DNA of 64,000 nucleotides. It comes from Pseudomonas viridiflava (lineage in GTDB: Bacteria; Pseudomonadota; Gammaproteobacteria; Pseudomonadales; Pseudomonadaceae). Where the stretch lies: NCBI RefSeq assembly GCF_900580865.1, contig NZ_UTBZ01000155.1, forward strand, positions 1 to 64,000, read 5' to 3'. The stretch's first letter is position 1, and every line of letters begins with the position of its first letter. Of this stretch, positions 1-9,428 are shown piece by piece. The translations under genes were made by a program, and so were the position numbers. A model generated the notes under the pieces. The model was not told the origin of the DNA. It saw only the letters and a program-made list of their open reading frames with translations, and ran no database searches.

Positions 1-237
1 GTGATTAGCTTTAAGGTCAGTTACGCGCGCCCGTATGACAAGGTGACACTGACCGTGGGGACCGAGCGTCGCACGATTACCGTTACCGACCCTGCCCAGC
101 CGATCACGTTGACGTTGACGGCTGCGGATTTCCAGCAAATCGGCGATAACCCCCAGACGCCGATCAGTGCCCGGGTGGTTGATCAACTGGGCAACAGCAA
201 TTTGTCCGCGACGACGTTCATGGACATCCATGCCAGC
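1..237 (+). repeat. Near-identical direct repeat, copy 1
   Basis: Bases 1-237 match 2826-3062 with only two differences that I can find (gacggctg/gacagctg and ggcgataac/ggcgacaac). Similarity falls sharply after base 237. Both copies encode the same Ig-like module of the two tandem propeller genes. The left limit may lie outside the window. Confidence 0.9.
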
Positions 238-1878
238 CAGCGCCTGCTGGAACAAGCGATCTTCAGGGAGAACCAGGGCGACAATAACGATGACCCCAAC
301 TACGTCGACCTGGAGAAGATTAATAGCGGGTCATTATGGGCCTTGGTGCATTTGATCGAGCAGGTCTGGAGTGCAAATGACAAGATCCGGTTGAAATTCA
401 CTGCGCAATTAGGGGGCAGAGAGGTCGCTTCTCATGAGGGCACGCTGGAAGTTACTCAGGTTCCGGCCTATTTTTTTTGGGATATCCCGATTGCCAAGGT
501 GATCCCTGACAGTGAAGTGACGGTCATTTACGAGCAGCTCCGAGGGGGCGAAGTCATTGGTATCTCGAGGGCCGCAACGGCGCAGGTCCGCGGGCAGAGC
601 GTTCCTGATGTAGAGGTGAAGTTTCTCAATGATCCTTTTACCGTGGCGCCACTCGGGCGGGTAAAGGACATCAGGTTGAGCCTGACACGGGCGGGGCAGC
701 CGGTTGCGGGAATTATCACGGTGACGCTGCCAGCGGGTTCCGAGTATTACGATGGAGTCAAAGGCGCGCGTGAGTTTCCTACGCAAGCGGATGGCACGTT
801 GACGATCCGTGGGGTGAGGGGGGCGCGTACGTCTGGGGCGTATGAATTGACTGCTGCCAATGGCGGTGCCGTTGCTACCGCAGCCTTGACCATTACGGCG
901 TACGGACCGCTCGGGCTGATTGCGTTGCCGGATGCCACCAGCGGTATCGCGCTCAGCCCGGATGGCACCCGCGTCTATATCAATGGATCGGCCACCGTGC
1001 AGGTGATCTCAACTGCAAGTTCGCGGCTGATCGACACCATACAAATACCGCAAATGGCCGGGGCGTGGGAGATTGCGCTGAATCACAATGGGTCGCTGGC
1101 TTTTGCTTGTAATGCTTTCGGCAGGATTTCGGTCATTGATACCGCCAGCTCACGGGTTATCAATAATATTCCCACGGGGGGCTATTCGATCGGCATCGTG
1201 ATGAGCAAGGACGGCTCGCGAGCCTTTGTCAGTACTTGGGTCGGTAATACTGTTGTGGTCATCGATACCGAGACACTCCAGATCATTAAAACCATTCCGG
1301 TAGATATAAACCCAAGAGGGATCGACATCTCACCTGATGGCTTCCAGGTTTACGTGGCCAACTACGAAAGCCAGACTGTTTTGATCATCGATACGCTAAC
1401 ACTGAGTGTGATCACTAGAGTGTCGACGCCAATGAAGTGTTACGGCGTTGCGTTTCATCCCGACGGCGATAGCTTTTACACTGCTGGTTGGATAGCGACA
1501 CCCAGTTCACCTATCAATGGCTCTGTTGTGCAGTTCAGCGCGCGCACTTTGCAGCCAATCAAGACCATTCCGTTCAAGGGGGCTCCGAGGGGGATCGTGG
1601 TCAATCACGCGGGGACGCGAGCTTACGTTTGCGATGGCGCGGTCTTCACGATCGATACGGCCAGTGGCACGGTGATAGCATCCACCCCAGTGGGGCAATT
1701 GCCCGTGGAAATAGCAATCAGCGATGATGACAGCCGGGCTTTTGTCGTGAGCGACTTAGGAACCGTTTCGATCATCTCTCTGGGGTCGGACGTATCAGGT
1801 CTCGGCGTTCAGAACGAGGGAAGCGAGACAAGTCCTGCCTCACAACCACGGACGCTGATCCCGGGGGACATATTTTGA
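1..1878 (+). CDS. Ig-like/YVTN beta-propeller protein, 5' end outside window
   Basis: The frame is open from base 1 and the true start lies upstream, because the paralogue at 2328 has about 166 more residues before the homologous point. Visible residues 1-79 form an Ig-like module (VTLTVGTERRTITVTDP). Residues 80-198 are an extra module absent from the paralogue. Residues 200-300 are a second Ig-like module (FTVAPLGRVKDIRLSL). Residues 305-600 carry repeated YVTN/YncE-type blades such as ALSPDGTRVYI and ISPDGFQVYVANY with recurring VIDT motifs. Such propellers usually bind ligands or partners; no enzymatic residues are evident. Export cannot be judged without the N-terminus. The function is unknown. 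The stop lies only 13 bases before a broken araC fragment. Confidence 0.8.
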   Translation: MISFKVSYARPYDKVTLTVGTERRTITVTDPAQPITLTLTAADFQQIGDNPQTPISARVVDQLGNSNLSATTFMDIHASQRLLEQAIFRENQGDNNDDPNYVDLEKINSGSLWALVHLIEQVWSANDKIRLKFTAQLGGREVASHEGTLEVTQVPAYFFWDIPIAKVIPDSEVTVIYEQLRGGEVIGISRAATAQVRGQSVPDVEVKFLNDPFTVAPLGRVKDIRLSLTRAGQPVAGIITVTLPAGSEYYDGVKGAREFPTQADGTLTIRGVRGARTSGAYELTAANGGAVATAALTITAYGPLGLIALPDATSGIALSPDGTRVYINGSATVQVISTASSRLIDTIQIPQMAGAWEIALNHNGSLAFACNAFGRISVIDTASSRVINNIPTGGYSIGIVMSKDGSRAFVSTWVGNTVVVIDTETLQIIKTIPVDINPRGIDISPDGFQVYVANYESQTVLIIDTLTLSVITRVSTPMKCYGVAFHPDGDSFYTAGWIATPSSPINGSVVQFSARTLQPIKTIPFKGAPRGIVVNHAGTRAYVCDGAVFTIDTASGTVIASTPVGQLPVEIAISDDDSRAFVVSDLGTVSIISLGSDVSGLGVQNEGSETSPASQPRTLIPGDIF

Positions 1879-1891
1879 ATTGTCGAAGCTG

Positions 1892-2155
1892 AAATGCTGT
1901 TTGAAGGCGCGGATCAGGTACGACGGTGACAGCTGTGCCGCGGCGCAGATGTCGTCGAGGTTGAGCAGGTCGGTGCAGTGTTCGCGGATGAAATCCGCAG
2001 CGCGTTCCAGTTTGAAATTTGGCTCGCGCAGAGAGGGGGCGGGGGGGTCAAACGCAGTTGCAGATCACTGAAGAACTCTACCGCTGCGCTCTGTTTGCGC
2101 AGCACATCCTGTTGCGGGTCGACCAACGTTTCATAAAGTCCATTCAGCTCATTGA
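1892..2155 (-). pseudogene. Fragment of AraC-family regulator gene (duplicate of 4659..4922)
   Basis: This stretch matches the intact araC gene at 4659-4922 with a constant offset of 2767 bases and only a handful of substitutions. It corresponds to roughly residues 131-218 of that 277-residue protein, that is the linker and the first helix-turn-helix. It has neither the cupin-like N-terminus nor the second helix-turn-helix, so it cannot make a working regulator. It starts 13 bases after the stop of the first propeller gene, whereas the intact copy lies about 290 bases after the second one, so the 3' end of the gene was lost at the junction. It is the scar of a tandem duplication of a propeller-araC unit. 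Confidence 0.88.
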
Positions 2156-2327
2156 TAGTGCTGCATTGTCGAGCTGTAACGCGACGATATCGGAATTTAC
2201 CGATATATCAATATGGCCGTTCATCTGAATTTGCTCTGTACCTGTAATTTCTGACAGTAGACGAAGTTTTCCTTGTTCTGCGTAATGACCCCTCAGCCGA
2301 ACAGGCTTTGTCTCCCAAGAGAACGCT

Positions 2328-4366
2328 ATGGACAATAAGTCAGAAGAACAAGTCGAAATTTTGCAGCTGTCTCCGATGATCATTCCGGGATGGGAAGACC
2401 CTGTGCTTCCCCCCGGTGTTGCCCATGGTGGTATTTCTCGATCGATCTATCCGGACCCCGAAGGTTTGTTGATGTTTATTGATCCGTTCACGAAGCTGTT
2501 GATCGCGACGGGGAAGTACGAGAACGCAATGGCGGTTGGCGATAACGTAACGGTGTGGCTCAACGGCGAGAAGACGTCCGCGAGTAAAACCATCGAGGCG
2601 GGAGAGGAGTCGGAACGAATCAGCCTGCGCCTGGAGTCAGGTTTGCTGGTGAACGGTATCAATGAAATGTTTTACCGGGTGACTCGCCTTTCAGGAAACC
2701 CCAACGACTCCGAGCCGATCCTGAAGCTGCTGTATCACAACCCGGCCCCGGGTTTTCCCGCACCAGCGGGTTTTACCATCGCTCACCCTGCCAGTGTCGG
2801 CCCGACAGAAGCGGCGCAAGGCGTGGTGATTAGCTTTAAGGTCAGTTACGCGCGCCCGTATGACAAGGTGACACTGACCGTGGGGACCGAGCGTCGCACG
2901 ATTACCGTTACCGACCCTGCCCAGCCGATCACGTTGACGTTGACAGCTGCGGATTTCCAGCAAATCGGCGACAACCCCCAGACGCCGATCAGTGCCCGGG
3001 TGGTTGATCAACTGGGCAACAGCAATTTGTCCGCGACGACGTTCATGGACATCCATGCCAGCGAGTCCCGGTATGTGGTTGCGTTTCTCAATGGCCCTTA
3101 CAGTGTCGCTCCCGGCGGGCGCGTCAAGGACATTGAGCTAAGCCTGACCCAGGATGGGCAGGGGATGGCCGGAACCCTTTCTGTGATCTTGCCTGCCGGC
3201 ACGGTGTATCCCGACGGAGTTGGAGGTGCTCGTGATTTTCCAACGCGAGCGGACGGCATGCTGACAGTGGAAGGTATCAAAGGGACAATCGCTCGCGGGA
3301 CTTACACCTTGACCGCCTCCAGTGTCGGGAGCACGGCAACCGACACATTGAGAGTGACAGAGCATGGTCAATCCCGGGCGATTGGCGTCGGACCCCATAT
3401 AAGAGATATCACCTTTAGTCGAGATGGAACGCGTGTCTATGTGGCCCCGGTGAACAATAATTCCATCGCCGTCATAGATACTGAAAAATCAGTTGTCGAG
3501 CGCTACATTCCTGTCCAGGCGAATGGCTGGATTCACCATGTATTGAGTCGGGACGGTAAACGGGCCTTTGCCGGAAACATCCCGGAACAGAGGCTGTATG
3601 TCCTCGATATCGAACGCTCAGCCATTATCGCGAGCTTCCCGGTAGGGAATGCGCCTTTCAATGTTGCATTGAACCAAGATGAAAGTCTGGCATTCGTCAG
3701 CAACCTGTATGGCGCTTCAGTTGACGTCATTGATCTTCAAAGACAGCAAGTCATCAAAAGGATTCCGGTTGGTCAGTCTCCTTATCAATGTGTTGCACAT
3801 CCCGACGGCAAGTTTATGTACCTTAGCGCTGCGGGCTCCAATTCAATTCAGGTCATCGATATTCAAACGCTGCTGGTTGTCAGATCTATCGCGTTGAAAT
3901 CCTCACCACTCAATCTTGCCATCACCCCGGAGGTAACAGTATTTTCGTCAACGTTAATACTTCTGTTTCTACCGATGACATTCTGCAGGTCAATGCATAT
4001 ACCGGGGCAGTGATCAGAACATTTCCCTTCAGTGATATGGCCCGCGCCGTGGTCGTGAATCATGCCGGTACTCAAGCCCTCTGCTGCAATCTTCATACGG
4101 ATACCGTTTCAATAATCGATATGGCGTCGGGTGTGGTGCGAAGAGTCCGGGTGGGGCGGCTGCCGGTAAGCATCGCCGTGAGTCCCGACGATTCTCTGGG
4201 GTATGTCTCCTGTTCTCTCGATGGCACGGTCCACATTATTTCGCTGCAATCGACAGGGCTGATGGGCGTTTCTGGTGAACAGGAAGCAGAGATCTTCGAG
4301 CCCAAACCATGGACGCCCACCGAGGGAGACGACCCGTTTTTGGGCGCGAATACTTTCTGGCGTTGA
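2328..4366 (+). pseudogene. Frameshifted Ig-like/YVTN beta-propeller gene (two overlapping ORFs)
   Basis: An ATG at 2328 opens a frame that stops at 4011-4013. The homology continues in another frame to a stop at 4364-4366. The shift falls near 3925-3935: before it the frame reads SSPLNLAITP, after it the other frame reads GNSIFVNVNTSVSTDD and continues into propeller blades ending FWR. One missing base would explain it. Joined, the product would have about 679 residues: a unique N-terminal module (1-160), an Ig-like module nearly identical to that of the upstream gene, a second Ig-like module and six or seven YVTN blades (LSRDGKRAF, VAHPDGKFMYLS). No signal peptide is seen. It could be a real loss of function, a phase-variable state or a sequencing error. 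Confidence 0.8.
2826..3062 (+). repeat. Near-identical direct repeat, copy 2
   Basis: This is the second copy of the 237-base block at 1-237, inside the downstream propeller gene at residues 167-245. The flanking protein modules of the two genes are much more diverged than this block, which suggests recent gene conversion. Confidence 0.9.
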
Positions 4367-4479
4367 ATCGATGATTGCGCTGCCTGATTGCGGGCAAACC
4401 GTGACAAGGTTCCCTGAATTGGGCGTGTGGTCAAACGGCAGGAGTTGACTACGCTCGATCCGCCGGGAGCGTGCGGGGG

Positions 4480-5313
4480 TTAGCCGCGATACTGGCCGGG
4501 CGTCGCCGCCAGATGCTGCTTGAACGCCCGCTGAAAATGCGCCTGATCGGCAAACCCTGCTTCCAGCGCCACGTCCGCAATCAACTGGCCACTGCGCAAA
4601 CGCTCGCGGGCGAACTGGATGCGCTGGTTGACCAAAAACGCGTGAGGCGTCATGCCGTAATGCTGCTTGAAGGCGCGGATCAGGTATGACGGTGACAGCT
4701 GTGCCGCGGCGCAGATGTCGTCGAGGTTCAGCAGGTCGGTGCAGTGTTCGCGGATGAAATCCGCAGCGCGTTCCAGTTTGAAATTTGGCTCGCGCAGAGA
4801 GGGGGCGGCGGGGTTCAAACGCAGTTGCAGATCACTGAAAAACTCTACCGCTGCGCTCTGTTTGCGCAGCACATCCTGTTGCGGGTCGACCAACGTTTCA
4901 TAAAGTCCATTCAGCTCATTGAACAGTGCAGCATCATCGAGGTGAGTGGTGGAAAAACGCCGAAACTCAAGATCACTGGCAAACCCCAACTGATGCTGCA
5001 AATCCGTCAGCCAGGGCGTCTCGACGTACAGCATCACGTACGACCAAGGCTGATCATCGATCGGATTGCACGCATGCACATCGCCGGGATTCATCAGCAC
5101 CACGGTGCCTGCCGCGACTTCGAACTGAGCTTGCTCATGCACATACGTGCTGCGCCCGGCGGTGATTGCGCCGATGGAAAAATGCGCATGGGAATGCCGG
5201 GCGTAACAGACCTCGCGGCCATCGGCGATCGCCCGCGCTTCAATGAACGGCAGCGCGGCGTCGCGCCAGAAACGCGGGGCTTTTTCAGGGTTTTTGGCGG
5301 CAGCGTGTTTCAT
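4480..5313 (-). CDS. AraC-family transcriptional regulator with cupin sensor domain
   Basis: The product has 277 residues from the ATG at 5313 (MKHAAAKNPEKAPRFW). The open frame extends further upstream, but that part has no family character. Residues 15-110 form an AraC-type cupin arm (HSHAHFSIGAI, GTVVLMNPGDVHACNP) expected to bind a small ligand. Residues 175-275 hold two helix-turn-helices (LDDICAAAQLSPSYLIRAFK and IADVALEAGFADQAHFQRAF), the usual DNA-binding half. It lies on the opposite strand from the propeller gene before it and on the same strand as the VOC gene upstream of it. A broken copy of its central part lies at 1892-2155. The target genes cannot be told from the sequence. Confidence 0.9.
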   Translation of the reverse strand: MKHAAAKNPEKAPRFWRDAALPFIEARAIADGREVCYARHSHAHFSIGAITAGRSTYVHEQAQFEVAAGTVVLMNPGDVHACNPIDDQPWSYVMLYVETPWLTDLQHQLGFASDLEFRRFSTTHLDDAALFNELNGLYETLVDPQQDVLRKQSAAVEFFSDLQLRLNPAAPSLREPNFKLERAADFIREHCTDLLNLDDICAAAQLSPSYLIRAFKQHYGMTPHAFLVNQRIQFARERLRSGQLIADVALEAGFADQAHFQRAFKQHLAATPGQYRG

Positions 5314-5348
5314 CGTTGTTATTCCCGGCAGGCCAGGGCGCCAGTGTA

Positions 5349-5852
5349 TTAGCTCTGGCCGGCAAAGGCCCGTTCCAGTTCGGCAATGTCGAGTTTTTTC
5401 ATCGTGAACATAGCCTGCATCGCGCGCTGCGATTTGCTGGTGTCGGCATCGAGCATCATGTGCATGAACGCCACCGGAACGATCTGCCACGACACACCGA
5501 ACTTGTCCTTGAGCCAGCCGCATTGCTGGGCCTCGACAGGGCCACCCTCGGACAGGTTGCCCCAGAAATGGTCGACTTCTTCCTGATTCTGGCAATTGAC
5601 CTGAAACGAAATCGCCTCGCTGAACGTGAACAGCGGACCACCATTGAGGCCAGTGAAGGTCTGGCCATCGAGTTCGAAACTGACGGTCATCACCGCACCT
5701 TCCGGTTTACCGTGAAATTCCTGGCCGACCTTGCTGTAGTGGGTCAGGCCGGTGATTTTCGAGTGATCGAAGATCGAGCAGTAAAACTTCGCGGCCGCTT
5801 CGGCCTGATCGTCGAACCACAGGCAGGGCGTGAGTTTCTGAAAGCGTTGCAT
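5349..5852 (-). CDS. VOC-fold (PhnB/glyoxalase-like) protein
   Basis: The product has 167 residues. The ATG at 5852 (MQRFQKLTPCLWFDDQ) is preferred because GAGG lies nine bases upstream; an ATG three codons earlier overlaps that ribosome site. The protein matches the PhnB / 3-demethylubiquinone methyltransferase-like branch of the vicinal oxygen chelate superfamily: a beta-alpha-beta-beta-beta module from TPCLWFDDQAEAAAKFYCSI, then FELDGQTFTGLNGGP, and a second half with WLKDKFGVSWQIVP. Members often lack the metal site, and the substrate is unknown. It lies 35 bases upstream of the AraC gene on the same strand, so the two may be co-transcribed. Confidence 0.85.
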   Translation of the reverse strand: MQRFQKLTPCLWFDDQAEAAAKFYCSIFDHSKITGLTHYSKVGQEFHGKPEGAVMTVSFELDGQTFTGLNGGPLFTFSEAISFQVNCQNQEEVDHFWGNLSEGGPVEAQQCGWLKDKFGVSWQIVPVAFMHMMLDADTSKSQRAMQAMFTMKKLDIAELERAFAGQS

Positions 5853-5946
5853 GGCAGTCATCCTCGGCAGGTTAGACACGCAGGATTTACAGCGTAGTCA
5901 GTCCCTGGTCGATTGCCGGTGCCGTAGATCGACAAGTTGCCATGCG

Positions 5947-8370
5947 TCAGAAATCCCAGCGCGCAGCCAGTTGCAGGCTGCGCGGTTCACCATAGAAACC
6001 GGTGCCGAAGTTGCCGAGACCGGTGTAATAGGTCTTGTCGAACAGGTTCTTGATGTTGAGCGAAGTGCTCAGGTGCTCGTTGAAACGGTAGCGCGCCATC
6101 GCGTCAACCAGGTAGTAACTGTCCTGCGTGATGCGCACGTTCTGCTTGGCGTCGGGCTGCCACACGTTGCCGAAGAATTCGCTCTGCCAACTGACGCCCC
6201 CACCCAGGGTCAGCTTTTGCCAGACACCCGGGAGGCGATAGTTGCTGAACACCCGGACCAATTGCTCGGGCGCGGTGGTTTGCAGAATCGAGGCGTAAAC
6301 CGGATTCCCTTTGGCATCGCGGGTGTGGTTGTAGGCGTAGCCGGCGGAGAGGTTCCAGCCGTCGGCAATTTCACCGGCCAGTTCGAACTCGAAGCCCTTT
6401 GTAGTCGCACCTTGCACGGCGCGGTACACCGCCTGATTGTCGAAGCCGCTGACCTGTTCGGCGACGTTGTCCTGCTCGATACGAAACACGGCGAAACTGG
6501 CGTTGAGCCGGCCGTCGAAATATTCGGCCTTTATCCCCGCTTCATAGCTGTCGCCCTGCACCGGGTCGAGTACCTGGCGTGCGGCGTCTTTGCTCAGTTG
6601 TGGTTGATAGATGCGCGTGTAACTGCTGTAGAGCGAGTAGGTTTCATCGAGGTCATAGACCGCGCCGGCGTACGGCGTGACAACGCCGGTCTGGCGGTAG
6701 CCGTCGCGGACATTGGCCGTATTCGGGTCGCTGTAATCGAGATGGTCGCTGGCGCTGAAATCACTGACGCGTGCGCCGAGAATCAGCGCCAGATCGTCGC
6801 TGGCCTTGAAGCGCGTCGAGACGTATGCGCCGGTCTGGCGTTGGCGGATGGCGTCCGTGCCGATCTGGGGGATATCCGGTTTGGCGAATTCGCCGTGCCA
6901 ATCGAAAATGCTGGCGTCCAGCGGCGGGTACACCGAGCCGTAGACCGGGTTGTCCTGGCGGGTGTTCATCGACATGAAACCGACCAACAACTGGTGCTCG
7001 CGACCGTACAGGCTGAACTGCCCGCCGAGGTTGATATCGACATTGTCCTGCACCTCGTCGCCCTTGAATTTGCCCATGTAGAGGAACATGCCGTCGCCGC
7101 TCACCGGGTCCGGATTGCCGCCACTGGCGGAGCCGAGCAGGGTGTCGTGTTCGCGGTGTTTGCGGTCGTAGCTGACTTTCAACGCCCAGTCGTTTTGCAG
7201 TTGCCGGGTGAGCGAGGTGAACAGCGTCTGGTTGGTGAAGTCACGGCGGCTCCAGTCGGTGGCGGGGTTGAACGAGCGCGAGAAATGCGTCCGTGAACCG
7301 TCGCTGTAGAACATCGGAAAACCGGTCCAGGTGGCGCCGCGTGAGCGAGTGTTCTGTTGGTCGAAACCAACGGTCAGCAGGGTGTCCGGCGTCAGGTCGG
7401 CTTCAACGATGGCGTAGGCGATATCCTTGCTGTTCTGGTAGTGATCGGCGTAGGCACTGCGTTGCTGATGAACGCCAACGAAACGTGCACGCAGGTTGTT
7501 GTTCAGCGGCCCGGAGACATCGAACTCGCTGCGGTAGTTGTCCCACGAACCGACGCTGCCGCTCAGTGACGCTTTGAACGCGGGCGTCGGCCGTTTGCGG
7601 ATCAGGTTGACCGTGGCCGACGGGTCGCCCGAGCCGGTCATCAGGCCCGTGGCACCCTTGATGATTTCGACGCGGTCGAAGGTCGCCATGTCGGTGCTGG
7701 TGGTGCCGTAATCGTAGACGCCGTCGTAGTCGGTGTTGACCCCGTCGTACTGGAAATTGGTGATCGGCGCGCCACGGCTGGAAAACTCCCAACGCTCGCT
7801 GTCGTAGTTCTGCACGCTGATCCCCGGCGTGCGGCGCAACACCTCGGCAATGCCGTTGGCACCCTGGTCGTCGAGTTGCTGGCGGGTGATCACCGTGACC
7901 GATTGCGGGGTGTCGCGCAGGGACAGCGGCAGGCCGGTGGCGGAGGCGCTGACGCCGGTGGTGTAGGCGTGAGTGTCTTCGGTGATGGCGCCGAGGGTTT
8001 TGCCGCTGATGGTGGTGGCGTCCAGTTGCAGTGGGTCTGCGGTGGCTGTGCTGCGCAGGGCATAACCGCCGCCGCTCAGACGCTGCGCTTGCAGGCCGCT
8101 GCCCATGAGGAGGATTTGCAGGGCCTGTTGCGGGGTGTAATCGCCGCTTAGACCGGCGCTGTGTTTGTTCGCTGCCAGATCATTGTGACCGGCGATGAAG
8201 ATGCCGCTCTGTTCGGCGAAGCGGTTGAGCACAGCGACCAATGAGTCTGGCGCCACCGAGTAATGCTGCTTTTGCGCCTGATCCGCAGTTGCCAGCGACG
8301 CACACAGCCCCGGGACGGCAGACGCCATGGCCAGGGCAAAACGAGTGCGGGCGAGGGTGGAGCGCAACAT
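5947..8370 (-). CDS. TonB-dependent ferric-siderophore receptor with STN signalling domain
   Basis: The product is an 807-residue FpvA/FoxA-type outer-membrane receptor. Residues 1-29 are a signal peptide. Residues 35-110 are a secretin/TonB short N-terminal (STN) domain (YSVAPDSLVAVLNRFAEQSG) that contacts a FecR-type anti-sigma factor. Residues 150-270 are the plug (LSLRDTPQSVTVITRQQL, VEIIKGATGLMTGSGDPSA). The rest is a beta-barrel ending in the aromatic C-terminus WDF recognised by the Bam machinery. The STN domain together with the fecI and fecR genes directly upstream identifies a cell-surface signalling system: the loaded receptor signals through FecR to free the ECF sigma factor. The siderophore cannot be named from sequence. 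Confidence 0.93.
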   Translation of the reverse strand: MLRSTLARTRFALAMASAVPGLCASLATADQAQKQHYSVAPDSLVAVLNRFAEQSGIFIAGHNDLAANKHSAGLSGDYTPQQALQILLMGSGLQAQRLSGGGYALRSTATADPLQLDATTISGKTLGAITEDTHAYTTGVSASATGLPLSLRDTPQSVTVITRQQLDDQGANGIAEVLRRTPGISVQNYDSERWEFSSRGAPITNFQYDGVNTDYDGVYDYGTTSTDMATFDRVEIIKGATGLMTGSGDPSATVNLIRKRPTPAFKASLSGSVGSWDNYRSEFDVSGPLNNNLRARFVGVHQQRSAYADHYQNSKDIAYAIVEADLTPDTLLTVGFDQQNTRSRGATWTGFPMFYSDGSRTHFSRSFNPATDWSRRDFTNQTLFTSLTRQLQNDWALKVSYDRKHREHDTLLGSASGGNPDPVSGDGMFLYMGKFKGDEVQDNVDINLGGQFSLYGREHQLLVGFMSMNTRQDNPVYGSVYPPLDASIFDWHGEFAKPDIPQIGTDAIRQRQTGAYVSTRFKASDDLALILGARVSDFSASDHLDYSDPNTANVRDGYRQTGVVTPYAGAVYDLDETYSLYSSYTRIYQPQLSKDAARQVLDPVQGDSYEAGIKAEYFDGRLNASFAVFRIEQDNVAEQVSGFDNQAVYRAVQGATTKGFEFELAGEIADGWNLSAGYAYNHTRDAKGNPVYASILQTTAPEQLVRVFSNYRLPGVWQKLTLGGGVSWQSEFFGNVWQPDAKQNVRITQDSYYLVDAMARYRFNEHLSTSLNIKNLFDKTYYTGLGNFGTGFYGEPRSLQLAARWDF

Positions 8371-8458
8371 GGAGTTCCCGGGAGGCGATCAACGAAATGA
8401 GGGCTGCTGAGGGTTTACCGAATGAGCCAGTGAAAAGGGAACCGTGATATGAAAATCC

Positions 8459-9424
8459 TCAGGCTTTCGGCCCGACGCTGACCCACCAGTTGAAGGTTTT
8501 ATCGACGCGTATCGGCAGCGCCGCTTCCAGCAGACGCAAGGCCTGATCGGTGTCGTTGAGCGGGAACGAGCCCATTACCGGCAGCGCGGCCACCGCCGGG
8601 TCGCAATGCAGATGTCCCGGCCGGTAGCTGCTTAGTTCTTTGATCAGCTCACCCAGTGACAGGTTATCGGCCAGCAACAAGCCCCGGCTCCAGGCTTCGC
8701 GGGATGGGTCCGCCACGGTCGGGATGTTCAACCGGCCGGCGCTGAATACCAGTTGCTGACCGGCCTGCACCACTTGGCTTACGCCTTGGTGGTTAGTGGC
8801 CTCAACGGCGCCTTCGTAGACATTCAGCACGGTGTTGCGATCAGTCTGACGCACGCTGAAACGCGTACCCAGTGCGCGCATCCGGCCATGTTCGGTCTCG
8901 ACCCAAAAGGCTCGGCCGAGGTCTTTCGCGGTGTCGATCAGCACTTCACCGGCACGTAATTGCAGCAAGCGCTGATGCGCATCGAAGCGCACGTTCAACG
9001 CGCTCAAGGCGTTGAGCCAGATGCGACTGCCGTCGCTTAGCGTGGCTTCGCGGGTTTCCCCGGTGCCGGTGGAGAGGTCGGCGCTCAAGCGTTCGACCGA
9101 GTCCAGCAGCGGCGTATTGCGCCCGACCGCCCAACCCGCGAGCCCGGTGGCCGCGAGAATCAGCAAGCCCTTGAGTGACTGACGGCGGCTGATCGAAGTG
9201 CGCGCGCTGTTGCGCAGGGCCTGGCTGACGGCTTCGCTTTCGTTCTGCAACGGCGCGAAACGCTGACCGACGCGTTCAACATAACGCCACGCCGCCTGAT
9301 GCTCGGGGCTTTGCGCCAGCCACGCCTGCCAGCGCAGACGCTCAGCCTCGGCGACCTGTTCGTCGTGCAATCGCACGTACCAGTTCGCCGCCTGCTCAAG
9401 GCTGGCGTGGCTGAGTGTGTTCAC
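8459..9424 (-). CDS. fecR: FecR-family anti-sigma factor
   Basis: The product has about 321 residues from a GTG at 9424 preceded by GAG; a TTG at 9436 (MSNPVN) is an alternative that would overlap the sigma gene. Residues 10-60 are the FecR N-terminal DUF4880 region (WYVRLHDEQVAEAERLRWQ), which binds the sigma factor. One inner-membrane helix lies near residues 85-105 (LLILAATGLAGWAV). The periplasmic FecR domain follows (ATLSDGSRIWLNALSALNV), and the C-terminal part resembles an STN module that receives the signal from the receptor. It lies between the sigma and receptor genes, as in FecIRA systems. The symbol is for the family, not for citrate specificity. Confidence 0.92.
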   Translation of the reverse strand: MNTLSHASLEQAANWYVRLHDEQVAEAERLRWQAWLAQSPEHQAAWRYVERVGQRFAPLQNESEAVSQALRNSARTSISRRQSLKGLLILAATGLAGWAVGRNTPLLDSVERLSADLSTGTGETREATLSDGSRIWLNALSALNVRFDAHQRLLQLRAGEVLIDTAKDLGRAFWVETEHGRMRALGTRFSVRQTDRNTVLNVYEGAVEATNHQGVSQVVQAGQQLVFSAGRLNIPTVADPSREAWSRGLLLADNLSLGELIKELSSYRPGHLHCDPAVAALPVMGSFPLNDTDQALRLLEAALPIRVDKTFNWWVSVGPKA

Positions 9425-9428
9425 CGGG

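Noticed and set aside
1880..2071. 63-codon plus-strand frame after the first propeller gene
   Set aside because: It is the opposite strand of the araC fragment; the same frame also appears opposite the intact araC gene.
5851..7296. 481-codon open frame opposite the siderophore receptor
   Set aside because: The minus-strand receptor has all family features; this frame has none.
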